Origin: Aerococcus viridans | Lineage (GTDB): Bacteria; Bacillota; Bacilli; Lactobacillales; Aerococcaceae | Assembly: GCF_001543285.1 (NCBI RefSeq) | Contig: NZ_CP014164.1 | Location: 1,364,001 to 1,428,000, forward strand | Direction of reading: 5' to 3' | Length of the DNA stretch: 64,000 bases | Shown: piece by piece, positions 24,645 through 33,717 of the stretch | How positions within the stretch are numbered: the stretch's first letter is position 1 | Layout: each line of letters begins with the position of its first letter | Notes under the pieces: model-generated | Databases searched by the model: none | Told to the model about the DNA's origin: nothing | The model's input: only the letters and a program-made list of their open reading frames with translations | Made by a program: the position numbers and the translations under genes

Positions 24645-24836
24645 TGAAGGACAAAACACCATTTGTTAGAAATGTTATCCCATTGGTCACTTCCCTTGCC
24701 TAAAGGCAAGAAAAAAGCCAAACACATCACAGCGTGCATGGCATTTAACTTTATTGATTTCTTAATTATTATTAAAAACTAAAAAACGTATTCGTGTGCT
24801 TTAAAATTATTTACCAACACTATTTGTAAAAGAACC

Positions 24837-24844
24837 GGTTATTT
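24837..24844. repeat. Target-site duplication of ISL3, right copy
   Basis: GGTTATTT directly outside the right inverted repeat, nine bases from the valS stop codon. It is identical to 23019-23026. Confidence 0.92.
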
Positions 24845-24853
24845 TGGGTCAAA

Positions 24854-27490
24854 TTAACCTTGTAATTCAGCGATTCTTTCTTTAGTAGAAGCTAATTTCT
24901 CTTGGTAATCTTTACCTTTTTGACGTTCTTCTTCAACGACAGCTTCAGGAGCATTGGCCACAAAGCGTTCGTTAGACAATTTCTTCTCAACCCGGTCTAC
25001 TTCAGATTGCCATTTGGTTAATTCTTTCTCCAGGCGAGCTATTTCTTCTTCGATGTTAATGAAACCAGCTAATGGTAAGTAAATGTCTCCACCGTCAAAG
25101 AATAAGGTTACGGCTTGATCTGGTGCTACAGCACTTGTATCAATCGTAAAGCTTTCTGGGTTGGTAAAGCGGTTAATGAAGGCAATATTGTCTTCAAGGG
25201 CTTGACCAATTTCAGCGTTCCGTGGTTTCACAATGATTTCAATTGGTTTAGATAAGGCCACGTTTTGTTTGTTACGGGCGTTACGGATTGCTTTAACCAA
25301 TGAAATAACGTAGTTCATATCAGAAGCAGCTTTTGGATTAGATAAGTTTTCATCTACTGTTGGGTACGCAGCTGTAACGATTGAGGCCTCTTTGTGTGGA
25401 ATATGCGCCCAGATTTCTTCTGTTACAAACGGCATGATTGGGTGCATTAAACGTAGAATGTTGTTTAATGTGTAAGCCAATACTGAACGAGTTGTTGCTT
25501 TCGCTGCTTCGTCCTCACCTTGTAGGGTTTCTTTGGCCATTTCAATATACCAGTTACAAAATTCATCCCAGATGAAGTGGTACAATGAACGACCTGCTTC
25601 ACCAAACTCAAACTTATCAAAGTTTGCGGTAACTGATGCAATGGTTTCATTTAGACGTGTTAAAATCCATTGGTCCTTGATTTCATTCACGTTTGATAAA
25701 TCAATTTCATCATACGTTAAGTCATCAAGGTTCATAATGGCATAACGAGAAGCATTCCAAATCTTGTTGATGAAGTTCCAAGCTGCCTCAAGTTTTTCTT
25801 CGTTATACCGAATATCTTGACCAGGTGTTGAACCAGTTGCTAGGAACCAACGTAAAGCGTCTGCACCATACTCGTTAACAACATCCATTGGGTCAACCCC
25901 GTTACCTAGAGATTTAGACATCTTACGCCCTTGGCTATCACGGATTAAACCGTGGATTAACACATTTTTGAATGGACGACGACCAGTGAATTCCAACCCT
26001 TGGAAAATCATACGCGCAACCCAGAAGAAGATGATGTCATACCCAGTGACCAATGTTGATGTTGGGTAGTAACGTTTAAAGTCTTCTGCATCTGTATCTG
26101 GCCACCCCATAGTTGAAAACGGCCATAAGGCAGATGAGAACCACGTATCTAATACGTCTGGATCTTGTTCCCAGTTTTCACTGTCAGCAGGTGCTTCCAT
26201 ACCGACATACATTTCACCAGTTTCTTTGTGGTACCAAGCTGGAATTTGGTGGCCCCACCATAATTGACGTGAGATAACCCAGTCGTGGGCATTTTCCATC
26301 CAAGTCTTAAAGGTATTTTCAAAACGAGGAGGGTAGAAATCAACACGGTCTTCAGTGTCTTGGTTTTCTAATGAATTATCCGCTAATGGACGCATTTTAA
26401 CAAACCACTGTGTTGAAAGACGTGGTTCAACAACGACACCTGTACGCTCAGAGTGACCCACTGAGTGGACCATTTCTTCTGTGCGGATTAAGAAACCTTG
26501 TTCGTCTAAGGCAGCAACAACTGCTTTACGGGCTTCTTCACGAGTCATGCCAGCAAATTCACCAGCATTTTCGTTCATTGTTGCATCAGCGTTCATCACG
26601 TTGATCCGTGGTAAATCATGACGGTTCCCTACTGCAAAGTCGTTAGGGTCATGGGCAGGAGTAATTTTTACAATACCAGTCCCAAATTCACGTTCTACGT
26701 AATCGTCCGCAACGATTGGAATTTCACGGCCAACAAGCGGTAAAGTAATGGTTTTACCAACTAAGTGGGTGTAACGGTCGTCATCCGGGTGAACTGCAAC
26801 CGCTGTATCCCCTAACAGGGTTTCTGGACGTGTTGTAGCGATTTCTAACGAACCTGATCCATCTGTTAATGGGTATGAAATGTGGTAGAATGCACCGTTA
26901 TCATCAGAGTAAATCACTTCCATATCAGATAAGGCAGTTTGTGCTTTTGGATCCCAGTTGATAATATATTCACCGCGGTATATTAAGTCTTTATTGTATA
27001 AATCAACGAAGACTTTACGCACAGCTTCGCTTAAACCGTCATCTAAGGTAAAACGTTCACGAGAATAATCAACAGAAATACCCATTTTACCCCATTGTTG
27101 ACGGATAGTTTCAGCATATTCTTCTTTCCAATCCCACACTTGGTCAATGAATTTTTCGCGGCCAAGGTCATAACGAGAAATACCTTCTTCGGCTAATTTT
27201 GCTTCAACCTTAGCTTGCGTCGCAATACCCGCGTGGTCCATACCTGGTAACCATAAAGTATCGTATCCTTGCATCCGTTTTTGACGGATAGACATATCTT
27301 GTAAAGTCACATCCCAAGCATGACCTAAATGCAATTTACCTGTTACATTGGGAGGTGGAATAACAATTGAATATGGTTCAGCAGTTTTATCTTCATTAGG
27401 GGCGAATACACCAGATGCTACCCATTTATCATAGCGACCTTCTTCAACCGCATTCGGTTGGTATTTAGTAGACATATTAGTCTCTTTCAT
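24854..27490 (-). CDS. valS: Valyl-tRNA synthetase
   Basis: Charges tRNA-Val with valine. The 878-residue class I enzyme has the HIGH motif in [16 protein letters not shown] (HLGH), the editing domain ([17 protein letters not shown]), the KMSKS motif in [11 protein letters not shown], an anticodon-binding domain, and a C-terminal coiled coil rich in Glu and Lys ([14 protein letters not shown] and following). The ATG at 27490 has GAGGG at 8 bases; the further upstream frame enters the leader. A T-box controls it. The ISL3 element has entered nine bases after the stop codon and cut the gene off from its terminator. Confidence 0.97.
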   Translation of the reverse strand: MKETNMSTKYQPNAVEEGRYDKWVASGVFAPNEDKTAEPYSIVIPPPNVTGKLHLGHAWDVTLQDMSIRQKRMQGYDTLWLPGMDHAGIATQAKVEAKLAEEGISRYDLGREKFIDQVWDWKEEYAETIRQQWGKMGISVDYSRERFTLDDGLSEAVRKVFVDLYNKDLIYRGEYIINWDPKAQTALSDMEVIYSDDNGAFYHISYPLTDGSGSLEIATTRPETLLGDTAVAVHPDDDRYTHLVGKTITLPLVGREIPIVADDYVEREFGTGIVKITPAHDPNDFAVGNRHDLPRINVMNADATMNENAGEFAGMTREEARKAVVAALDEQGFLIRTEEMVHSVGHSERTGVVVEPRLSTQWFVKMRPLADNSLENQDTEDRVDFYPPRFENTFKTWMENAHDWVISRQLWWGHQIPAWYHKETGEMYVGMEAPADSENWEQDPDVLDTWFSSALWPFSTMGWPDTDAEDFKRYYPTSTLVTGYDIIFFWVARMIFQGLEFTGRRPFKNVLIHGLIRDSQGRKMSKSLGNGVDPMDVVNEYGADALRWFLATGSTPGQDIRYNEEKLEAAWNFINKIWNASRYAIMNLDDLTYDEIDLSNVNEIKDQWILTRLNETIASVTANFDKFEFGEAGRSLYHFIWDEFCNWYIEMAKETLQGEDEAAKATTRSVLAYTLNNILRLMHPIMPFVTEEIWAHIPHKEASIVTAAYPTVDENLSNPKAASDMNYVISLVKAIRNARNKQNVALSKPIEIIVKPRNAEIGQALEDNIAFINRFTNPESFTIDTSAVAPDQAVTLFFDGGDIYLPLAGFINIEEEIARLEKELTKWQSEVDRVEKKLSNERFVANAPEAVVEEERQKGKDYQEKLASTKERIAELQG

Positions 27491-27530
27491 GAAAGCTTCC
27501 CTCTTTCTTTGTTTCATATTTTTGGCAAAA

Positions 27531-27775
27531 TAAAAGCCCTATACTATAACAATCTATGGTTAGACAATTATAGTATAGGGCGCAAATTTCATTGCTCGGT
27601 ACCACCTACATTTTCACTTCATTGTAAGGACATGATAACGGTATGTACCGAAGTAAAGTGACACTTTGCCTACTGCGCAACCATTATTGACTGTCTTACC
27701 TGTTCACACCAACCACAAGCTCGCTTAAAGACAAACACAATAAACCTCACAGCAATTACTTAAATTATTTGCATA
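27531..27775 (-). promoter_or_regulatory. T-box riboswitch upstream of valS
   Basis: Minus-strand leader with T-box core AGGTGGTACCGAG (complement of 27596-27608) and a terminator (complement of 27531-27582: GCGCCCTATACTATAA / TTATAGTATAGGGC then T4). The specifier triplet is probably GTC (complement of 27689-27691), a valine codon, found at the same distance from the GAAC motif as TTA in the leuS T-box. Confidence 0.92.
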
Positions 27776-27779
27776 GCCA

Positions 27780-27808
27780 ATAATAGCATGGAAAGAACCA
27801 GAAAGCAA
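27780..27808 (-). promoter_or_regulatory. Promoter of the valS T-box transcript
   Basis: TTGCTT, 17-base spacer, TATTAT on the minus strand. It has the same -35 and spacing as the leuS promoter. Bases 27809-27920 upstream show no gene. Confidence 0.75.
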
Positions 27809-27920
27809 GAAAAGGGTGCGAGGGGCGACGCTAGTCTCTGGTCTCTTCATTGGTCTAATCAACATCATATCACCCTTCTAACCTAATCTAGCGTGCGCAT
27901 TTTAAAGATAAACAACATTC

Positions 27921-27954
27921 AGAAAAAGCCAGGAGCGCTAACTCCTGACTTTTC
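27921..27954 (-). terminator. Terminator of the gluP-to-rhodanese operon
   Basis: Minus-strand hairpin GTCAGGAG / CTCCTGGC followed by T5, about 10 bases past the rhodanese-like stop codon. Confidence 0.75.
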
Positions 27955-27962
27955 CAAAATTA

Positions 27963-28361
27963 TTAATCTTGACGTTTTGTTTTGCCTTCCCACTCACTCA
28001 GGCCGCCCTTTAAGATATAGATTTTATCGTAACCAGCGTCTTTTAATTTTTTCGCTGCACGGCCAGTTAAACTGTGCACATCAGCGTATAAATAAATTGG
28101 ACGTGATTTACTGAAGCCCGGCACACCTTGTTGTAAAGTAGAATATGGTACATTACGGGCACCAAAAATATGGGCAGAGTTGAATTCATTTGCTTCTCGG
28201 ATATCAATAATTTGTGCTGATTGCATGGTTTGTTGGAAATCTTCTTGAGAAATCATGGTTGCGTTGTTACGACGCAATAGGTAGCTGTATAACCAGAAGC
28301 CTCCCCAAACCAATAATACGACAATTAAAATAAGCCAAGAGATAGTAACAAAGTTGATCAT
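27963..28361 (-). CDS. Membrane-anchored rhodanese-like protein without catalytic Cys
   Basis: A 132-residue protein with one N-terminal membrane segment (residues 5-28), followed by a rhodanese fold (residues 35-130: IIDIREANEF, HIFGARNVPY, ILKGGLSEWEG). Active rhodaneses carry Cys at the start of the CxxGxR loop; here the loop reads YADVHSLTGRAA, so sulfur transfer is unlikely. It resembles the YqhL/YibN-type membrane rhodanese-like proteins. It follows glcK by 31 bases in an operon with gluP and the 5-FCL gene. Its role is unknown; a binding or scaffold function is possible. Confidence 0.85.
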   Translation of the reverse strand: MINFVTISWLILIVVLLVWGGFWLYSYLLRRNNATMISQEDFQQTMQSAQIIDIREANEFNSAHIFGARNVPYSTLQQGVPGFSKSRPIYLYADVHSLTGRAAKKLKDAGYDKIYILKGGLSEWEGKTKRQD

Positions 28362-28392
28362 AAGTGTTGTTTTTCCCTTCTAACGACAAAGT

Positions 28393-29361
28393 CTAAATAT
28401 TTTTCATAACTAGTGACGCAGCACCATACACACCTGCATCATTCCCCAAAGTAGCTAGACGAATACTTGTGGTCTGTCCAACACCAGGATATACCGAATT
28501 GTGGAAATAGTCTGTTACTTTATCTAGTAAGTATTGACCAGCATTGGCAACCCCACCACCAATTAAAATATATTCTGGATTAGTTACGGCAGCCACTTGC
28601 CCTAATGCACGTCCTAAATGTCCCATCGTTTCATCAACAACAGCTTCTGCAAAACGGTCACCCGCTTCGGCCGCTCTAAAGATATCTTCAGACGTTACAG
28701 GGTCTCCGTTAAAAATACGACCTTGAATGGTAGAACCCGTATCATCCATAGTATACGCTAATTCACCAGCAGTCCATACGATACCTGACGCAGAGGCCAC
28801 AGTTTCTAAACAGCCATGTTGACCACAAGTACATTTACGGCCACCATCCTTAGAGAACATATGCCCAATTTCACCAGCAGCACCTTGTCCAACGACCAAT
28901 TGGTCATTGACAATAACACCACCACCAACACCAGTACCTAAAGTCACCAAGACAACATTATCCGCGTGGTCACCGGCACCCTTCCATTGCTCACCTAAAG
29001 CCGCAACATTAGCGTCGTTTTCGATTAAAATTGGCCAATCTGCATTGAAGTGGCTACGAATCAGATCTGCAACGGGCTGTTCTTCAACCCAAGCTAAGTT
29101 ATATGCACCAGCAACCGTACCTTTTTCCCGATTCACAAAGCCTGGAGACCCCATACCAATGCCTAGAATATCTTCGTTAGTCCAATTATTTTCTAGCATT
29201 TTTTCTTGAACAGCTAGAATTAAATCTGGAATAATGTGTTGGCCGTCTTCTTTAGTATCTGTAGGCACTGACCATTTATCAATAATTTCGCCTTCAATTG
29301 AAACAACTGCTAATTTTATTGATGTACCACCAAGGTCGATACCGAATATTTTCTTAGTCAT
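28393..29361 (-). CDS. glcK: Glucokinase, ROK family
   Basis: Phosphorylates glucose with ATP in the cytoplasm. The 322-residue protein begins with the phosphate loop FGIDLGGTSIK, has ENDANVAALGE near residue 107, TLGTGVGGG, and the ROK zinc motif CTCGQHGCLE (with the upstream His in GEIGHM). The ATG at 29361 is eight bases after GGGAG; the ATG at 29367 is too close to the site. As in B. subtilis, it lies next to the rhomboid gene gluP. It is the third gene of the gluP operon. Confidence 0.93.
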   Translation of the reverse strand: MTKKIFGIDLGGTSIKLAVVSIEGEIIDKWSVPTDTKEDGQHIIPDLILAVQEKMLENNWTNEDILGIGMGSPGFVNREKGTVAGAYNLAWVEEQPVADLIRSHFNADWPILIENDANVAALGEQWKGAGDHADNVVLVTLGTGVGGGVIVNDQLVVGQGAAGEIGHMFSKDGGRKCTCGQHGCLETVASASGIVWTAGELAYTMDDTGSTIQGRIFNGDPVTSEDIFRAAEAGDRFAEAVVDETMGHLGRALGQVAAVTNPEYILIGGGVANAGQYLLDKVTDYFHNSVYPGVGQTTSIRLATLGNDAGVYGAASLVMKNI

Positions 29362-29466
29362 TATCATAACTCCCTCTTATCTATTCATTACATAACTCTA
29401 TTTTATCAGACTTTAACAAAAAAATTTAGGTTTTTAAGCAAAAAAATGATACCGGTTGCATAATAT

Positions 29467-30039
29467 TTATATTTCCCCAACAATAATTTGGTCCACTGGA
29501 ATATCAAAATCATCAATTTCAAAGGTCACTTTATCAGAGACCATGCCTGGAAGAGCTAAGGCAATCTTGTTTCCTGGGTAATCCGCTAGGAAAATATCGT
29601 AAAAACCACCACCATGGCCTACACGGTAACCATCTGGTCTAAAAAACAAACCTGGTACAAGCACCAAGTCAATGGCCTCTTTATCGATAAAATCAGCGTC
29701 TGCTGTTGGTTCGTAAATACCGAATTTCGTCTTCTCCAAGGCATCCATCCCTTGATACTTAGCAAATGCCATTTGACGATTGGGATAGGTTTTAGGCACA
29801 TATATCTTTTTGCCAATGGTTAAGGCGTAATCAATAATGGGTTTCGTATCAATTTCGCCTGGATGGGCAATGGTTGTGGTAATGGTATCGGCTTGAATAA
29901 AGGCTTCATTGGTAAATAATTGGGCATAAATATCTGCTTGCAAAGCAATTCGATCACCCTCTGGTAAAGCCTCCCAATATTTAAGAGTCCGGTTGCGAAT
30001 GTCCTTCTTGTCTAAAATTGTTTTCGTCTCTTCTATCAA
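29467..30039 (-). CDS. 5-Formyltetrahydrofolate cyclo-ligase
   Basis: Converts 5-formyl-THF to 5,10-methenyl-THF with ATP, which removes an inhibitory folate. The 190-residue protein carries the family signatures FFRPDGYRVGHGGGFYDIFLAD near residue 140 (ATP and Mg binding) and LVPGLFF. The TTG at 30039 is the best start: TAGGAG from the end of gluP lies seven bases before it, and the peptide then begins MIEETKTIL. The GTG at 30057 lacks a site and overlaps gluP. Its closest B. subtilis counterpart is YqgN, which has the same neighbours. Confidence 0.88.
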   Translation of the reverse strand: MIEETKTILDKKDIRNRTLKYWEALPEGDRIALQADIYAQLFTNEAFIQADTITTTIAHPGEIDTKPIIDYALTIGKKIYVPKTYPNRQMAFAKYQGMDALEKTKFGIYEPTADADFIDKEAIDLVLVPGLFFRPDGYRVGHGGGFYDIFLADYPGNKIALALPGMVSDKVTFEIDDFDIPVDQIIVGEI

Positions 30040-30049
30040 ATAAATGCTC

Positions 30050-30721
30050 CTAACCACCTATTAAAGTATTGAAAATGCCGTGGTTGATCAAAATAAATCC
30101 AGCAATCACTACAAAGGTAGCAGCTGAACCAATACGTTGCGTCAACCGTTGATCTGGCCCTTCCCCGCGAATTAGCGCCATGGTCACTAAGAAACCACCT
30201 ACTAATCCGCCCACATGGCCCCAAATATCAATCCCTGAACCCATCATACCAAAGACCAAGTTAATCCCCACAAGGGTTAAATATTGCGAACCAATGCTTT
30301 GGATATGGCGATTTCTCGGGAAGAGATTTTTAAGCGCTAGGAAAACAGCAAACAAACCAAACAAGGCAGTCGATGCCCCAGCTGAGATATTTTCAGAAAA
30401 TTGGTAAGAGAACAAGTTCCCCATCAAGCCAGAAGCCAGGTAAATCACCAAATAGCGCCAGTGGCCTGCAATATTTTCAACCATACTACCTAAATAATAC
30501 AGGGTAATAGAATTAATCAATAAATGAACAATGCCAATATGCAAGAACATGGGGGTAATTAATCGCCAATACTCTCCTGCAGCAATTAAAGGATTAAATT
30601 TAGCCCCAAATAATAATAAGGTGGCAGAACTTTCGGAACTGCCCATAAATTCCATCATAATAAATAAAATAATTTGAATACCTAGCAAGGTATACGTCAC
30701 AAAAGGTTTTCTCGTAAACAT
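30050..30721 (-). CDS. gluP: Rhomboid family intramembrane serine protease
   Basis: A 223-residue membrane protease with six to seven membrane helices. The catalytic Ser is in GASTALFG and the catalytic His in IWGHVGGLVGGF, with the conserved HIGIVHLLIN in loop L1. In B. subtilis the homologue YqgP/GluP degrades membrane proteins and is adjacent to glcK, as here, but it has extra TPR repeats that this protein lacks. GGAGC precedes the ATG at 30721. It is the first gene of an operon with the 5-FCL gene, glcK and the rhodanese-like gene. Confidence 0.9.
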   Translation of the reverse strand: MFTRKPFVTYTLLGIQIILFIMMEFMGSSESSATLLLFGAKFNPLIAAGEYWRLITPMFLHIGIVHLLINSITLYYLGSMVENIAGHWRYLVIYLASGLMGNLFSYQFSENISAGASTALFGLFAVFLALKNLFPRNRHIQSIGSQYLTLVGINLVFGMMGSGIDIWGHVGGLVGGFLVTMALIRGEGPDQRLTQRIGSAATFVVIAGFILINHGIFNTLIGG

Positions 30722-30758
30722 GCTTAGCTCCTTTTTAATAGTGAATGTACTTTCACAT

Positions 30759-30788
30759 ATTATACCCTAGTTTTCAGGATAATCACAA
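30759..30788 (-). promoter_or_regulatory. Promoter of the gluP operon
   Basis: TTGTGA, 18-base spacer, TATAAT on the minus strand, about 40 bases before the gluP start codon. Confidence 0.75.
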
Positions 30789-30849
30789 AATGGCAGCTGC
30801 CTACAAGAAAACTTTAGAATTCTTCCACAAGACACCACAAACAAAGGCA

Positions 30850-30890
30850 AAAAAAGACCCACACCAGCGCAAACGCCAATGCAGGTCTCC
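30850..30890 (-). terminator. Terminator of rpmG
   Basis: Minus-strand inverted repeat (AGACC...GGCG / CGC...GGGTCT) with a T7 run. It separates rpmG from the gluP promoter. Confidence 0.7.
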
Positions 30891-30952
30891 CAATAGTAAA
30901 TACGTATTTATGATTTGTGTGTTACCGAGTCAGTTATCTAATTTGCATTAGA

Positions 30953-31105
30953 TTATTTTACCTCTTTGAAGACACAAACTTTACGTAATTTTGGACTATA
31001 TTTTTTTAATTCTAAACGGTCTGGATTGTTACGACGGTTTTTCTCTGTTAAGTAAACACGTTCGCCTTTTAATTCAGTGTTTTCTAAAATAATGTTCACA
31101 CGCAT
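30953..31105 (-). CDS. rpmG: 50S ribosomal protein L33
   Basis: A 50-residue ribosomal protein, [20 protein letters not shown] at the start and [12 protein letters not shown] at the end. It keeps the L33 core ([16 protein letters not shown]). The paired CxxC motifs of the zinc-binding form are missing and only one Cys remains, so this is the zinc-independent type. Bacteria often keep both kinds and exchange them under zinc shortage; I see no zinc-regulator site here. GGAGGGG lies eight bases before the ATG at 31105. Confidence 0.96.
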   Translation of the reverse strand: MRVNIILENTELKGERVYLTEKNRRNNPDRLELKKYSPKLRKVCVFKEVK

Positions 31106-31282
31106 GTGATACCCCTCCAATACAATAAAATTATTAACTGATATACAGTAACCATACTCGATTATTGTACCATAATCTTAACCTATATGCCAAATATTTT
31201 TTAGTCTTGTGAAAAAAATTGGTCATACACTTAAAATGATTAGCATGGGGCTGTAATTTGAGTGTCACAGCGCCACGCACAA

Positions 31283-33475
31283 TTATTGTGCTTCTTCTAA
31301 TGCTTCCGCCTCTTCTGCTGATGCTTCCGCGTTTTCTGCCAACTGGTCAGCTACTTTATTTTGATATTCTTCAATATCATAGTATAAACCTAAGACATTT
31401 GGTGCAGCAGCTTGGGCAGATACAGACACATCAGGTGTTGTTCCTGGGATAACGATAGAAACCGCAATTTCAGGATCATCATACGGTGCCCATCCGGCCC
31501 AAGTTGAATTTTCAAGCGTATCAGATACTGTCGCAGTACCTGATTTACCCGCTACTTCAATTGGGAAATTAGCAAAAATAGCGTTCCCCAAACCAGTTGA
31601 AGTATGGATAACAGACCAGATACCCTCTTGCACTTCCGCAAGCATTTCATCTGTAATCGACAATTCATTCAATACAGTTGGTTGATATTCGTAAACCGTT
31701 GCTCCATCGCCAGCAGTCTCCTCGTCTTCGGTAGGTGCCAAAATCTTATCTAGCACATGTAAAGCATAGCGGGTACCACCATTCGCAATGGTTGAGATAT
31801 ATTGGTTTAATTGAATTGGTGAGTAGGTATCAAACTGACCAAAAGACAAGTCAAGTGCGTTACCTGGGTCACCAGTATCGGCTCCGATTAGACCAGTTGA
31901 TTCATTTTCCAAGTCAATACCAGTCGATACACCTAAACCAAATTCTGCATAGTAGTCACGTAAGGTATCATACACGGCATCTGTATCCAGTTCTGACAAG
32001 TCCATGTATGGTTCGTAGTAGTTTACACCACCCATTGCCATGGCCAATTTAATCATGTAGACGTTGGAAGATTGAGCTGAGGCTTGTTTATCCGTTAAGA
32101 TTCTTGGCGTTGAATCGTTATCAGATGTCAACCACCAAGAAGCTTTAACTGGCGTACCGGAGAAGTATAGGGGTTCATCGGTGATTTCATTGTCTGAACC
32201 AACTTCAAGCAAGCCTTCTCCGTAACCAGCGGCAATCGTTGCAGGTTTTACAACAGACCCGGATACAAAGACGCTATTAATCGTACCTAAGGCATCATCA
32301 ACAATTTCACCATCTGAATTTTTCTTCTTACCAACTAAGGCGTAAATAGCCCCCGTATCAGGATCAGACGCTACAATATAGATAGAATTGTTGTCTTCAG
32401 TTGTCGCATCTTCTAAATACTGAGTTGCATAAGCTTCTAATTCCGCTTGGTATTCAGAATCAATGGTCAACTGAACCGTATTCCCCATTTCTCCAGCATA
32501 AGTCTGTTCAGAGTTGATAATTTCTCCGTCTTGACTCACTTCTGTTTCATAGGTCGTTTTTGAACCACGTAAATCCGCTTCATACTGTTCTTCAATATAA
32601 GACACCCCTACCCGATCATTTAGGGCATAACCCTTAGCCAGGTAGAAATCTCGTTGGTCGCTTGGAATCCCTTCTTCTGTAGAAGATACACTCCCAAGCA
32701 ATGAACGTAGTAATGAATCTTGCGGGTAAGTCCGTTTCCAATCGGTTGTCACATTGACACCTGGTAACTCAGCTGAACGCTCTGCCACAACGGCCATTTC
32801 TTCAGTAGTTACCCCATCATTTTTAATCATGACAGTTGAGAGTGACGAGGCGGCATTCATTTTGGCAAAAATAACTGCTGCTTCCTTATCTTGGTCACTT
32901 AGACCATTCAAGTCGTCGTCAGTCACTTTACTCACTTGGATGGCGTAAATTTCATCATCCGCTGCAGCGGCCTCATCGTCCGTTAACCGGTCATTGATGA
33001 CATCTGTATTGGCTGCTACAAAATAATCCTGCAGGTCACGATCGGATACATCCTCGAAATCTATAGCTATATATTTAGCTAGATTCTGCGCTGTTCGGGC
33101 CATATCCTCACCAGAAGTGTCCTGGCCACGTGTATAAGAAATTGCTGGTAAAGCCTCATTAGACACCATCAATTCGCCTTCAGAATCAACAATCAACCCA
33201 CGAGGGACCGATTCCTCAACAATAGTTGTTTCTGTCGCATTCACCAGATCAGAGAACATATCCCCTTGAACGAGTTGCAAATAAGATAAACGCAAAATAA
33301 GTATTGCAAACAGGACAAAAATCCCTATCAGCATCACGTTCAAACGGTTTAAAAAGGAGCCCCATATTGGTGCACGTCTTTTTGGTTGGTCTTGATCATC
33401 AGAACCCATTTTATTCAACTTTTCCTCAGCACCCTCATGTTGCTTCGGTTGTTTATTTTGATTACCTTGATCCAA
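31283..33475 (-). CDS. Class B penicillin-binding protein (transpeptidase)
   Basis: Cross-links peptidoglycan and binds beta-lactams. It has a charged cytoplasmic tail, one membrane segment (about residues 47-68), a PBP dimerisation domain and a C-terminal transpeptidase domain. The catalytic motifs are SVVK (in SGSVVKPAT), SSN (in SAQSSNVYM) and KSGT (in AGKSGTATVS). No PASTA domain is seen. The C-terminus is Glu/Ala-rich. I chose the TTG at 33475 because AGGTG lies five bases upstream; the TTG at 33493 has no site and the ATG at 33409 has only a distant one. It resembles PBP2B/PBP3-type elongation or septum enzymes; which one is uncertain. It is divergent from yfhO. Confidence 0.9.
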   Translation of the reverse strand: MDQGNQNKQPKQHEGAEEKLNKMGSDDQDQPKRRAPIWGSFLNRLNVMLIGIFVLFAILILRLSYLQLVQGDMFSDLVNATETTIVEESVPRGLIVDSEGELMVSNEALPAISYTRGQDTSGEDMARTAQNLAKYIAIDFEDVSDRDLQDYFVAANTDVINDRLTDDEAAAADDEIYAIQVSKVTDDDLNGLSDQDKEAAVIFAKMNAASSLSTVMIKNDGVTTEEMAVVAERSAELPGVNVTTDWKRTYPQDSLLRSLLGSVSSTEEGIPSDQRDFYLAKGYALNDRVGVSYIEEQYEADLRGSKTTYETEVSQDGEIINSEQTYAGEMGNTVQLTIDSEYQAELEAYATQYLEDATTEDNNSIYIVASDPDTGAIYALVGKKKNSDGEIVDDALGTINSVFVSGSVVKPATIAAGYGEGLLEVGSDNEITDEPLYFSGTPVKASWWLTSDNDSTPRILTDKQASAQSSNVYMIKLAMAMGGVNYYEPYMDLSELDTDAVYDTLRDYYAEFGLGVSTGIDLENESTGLIGADTGDPGNALDLSFGQFDTYSPIQLNQYISTIANGGTRYALHVLDKILAPTEDEETAGDGATVYEYQPTVLNELSITDEMLAEVQEGIWSVIHTSTGLGNAIFANFPIEVAGKSGTATVSDTLENSTWAGWAPYDDPEIAVSIVIPGTTPDVSVSAQAAAPNVLGLYYDIEEYQNKVADQLAENAEASAEEAEALEEAQ

Positions 33476-33717
33476 CTTGTCACCTACTTTCAATTAAAAC
33501 ACTTATATGCAGCCAAATAGTTCAGTCCACTCAAGCTAGCATCATCTTTTTTAATTATACACAAAAAATGGTCCTAAGACTCGTATAAATTATTAAGAAT
33601 CCCTATATCCATCTAAAAATCCCAGAAGTTTTTATTTTTGTAAAAAATCTTTAAACAAGGCAATCAATCTGCGAAATATGATATGCTAAAAGCAATTATC
33701 AAAAAGGAGTTCGTGTC

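Larger units (their letters stand above)
23027..24836 (+). mobile_element. ISL3-family insertion sequence with a structured 3' tail
   Basis: A 1810-bp element bounded by inverted repeats GGTTCT...AATAGTGTTGGT (left, 23027-23053) and ACCAACACTATT...AGAACC (right, 24812-24836). It is flanked by the 8-bp direct repeat GGTTATTT. It holds one intact transposase gene. About 340 bases follow the transposase stop codon and are non-coding; they include a long three-way-junction fold at 24538-24644. The element lies just behind the valS stop codon, between valS and its terminator. Confidence 0.95.

Noticed and set aside
24548..24739. Minus-strand open frame in the ISL3 tail
   Set aside because: It runs through the paired RNA helices, lacks a ribosome site and encodes no recognisable protein.
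30745..30951. Plus-strand frame between gluP and rpmG
   Set aside because: It overlaps the gluP promoter and the rpmG terminator and has no ribosome site.
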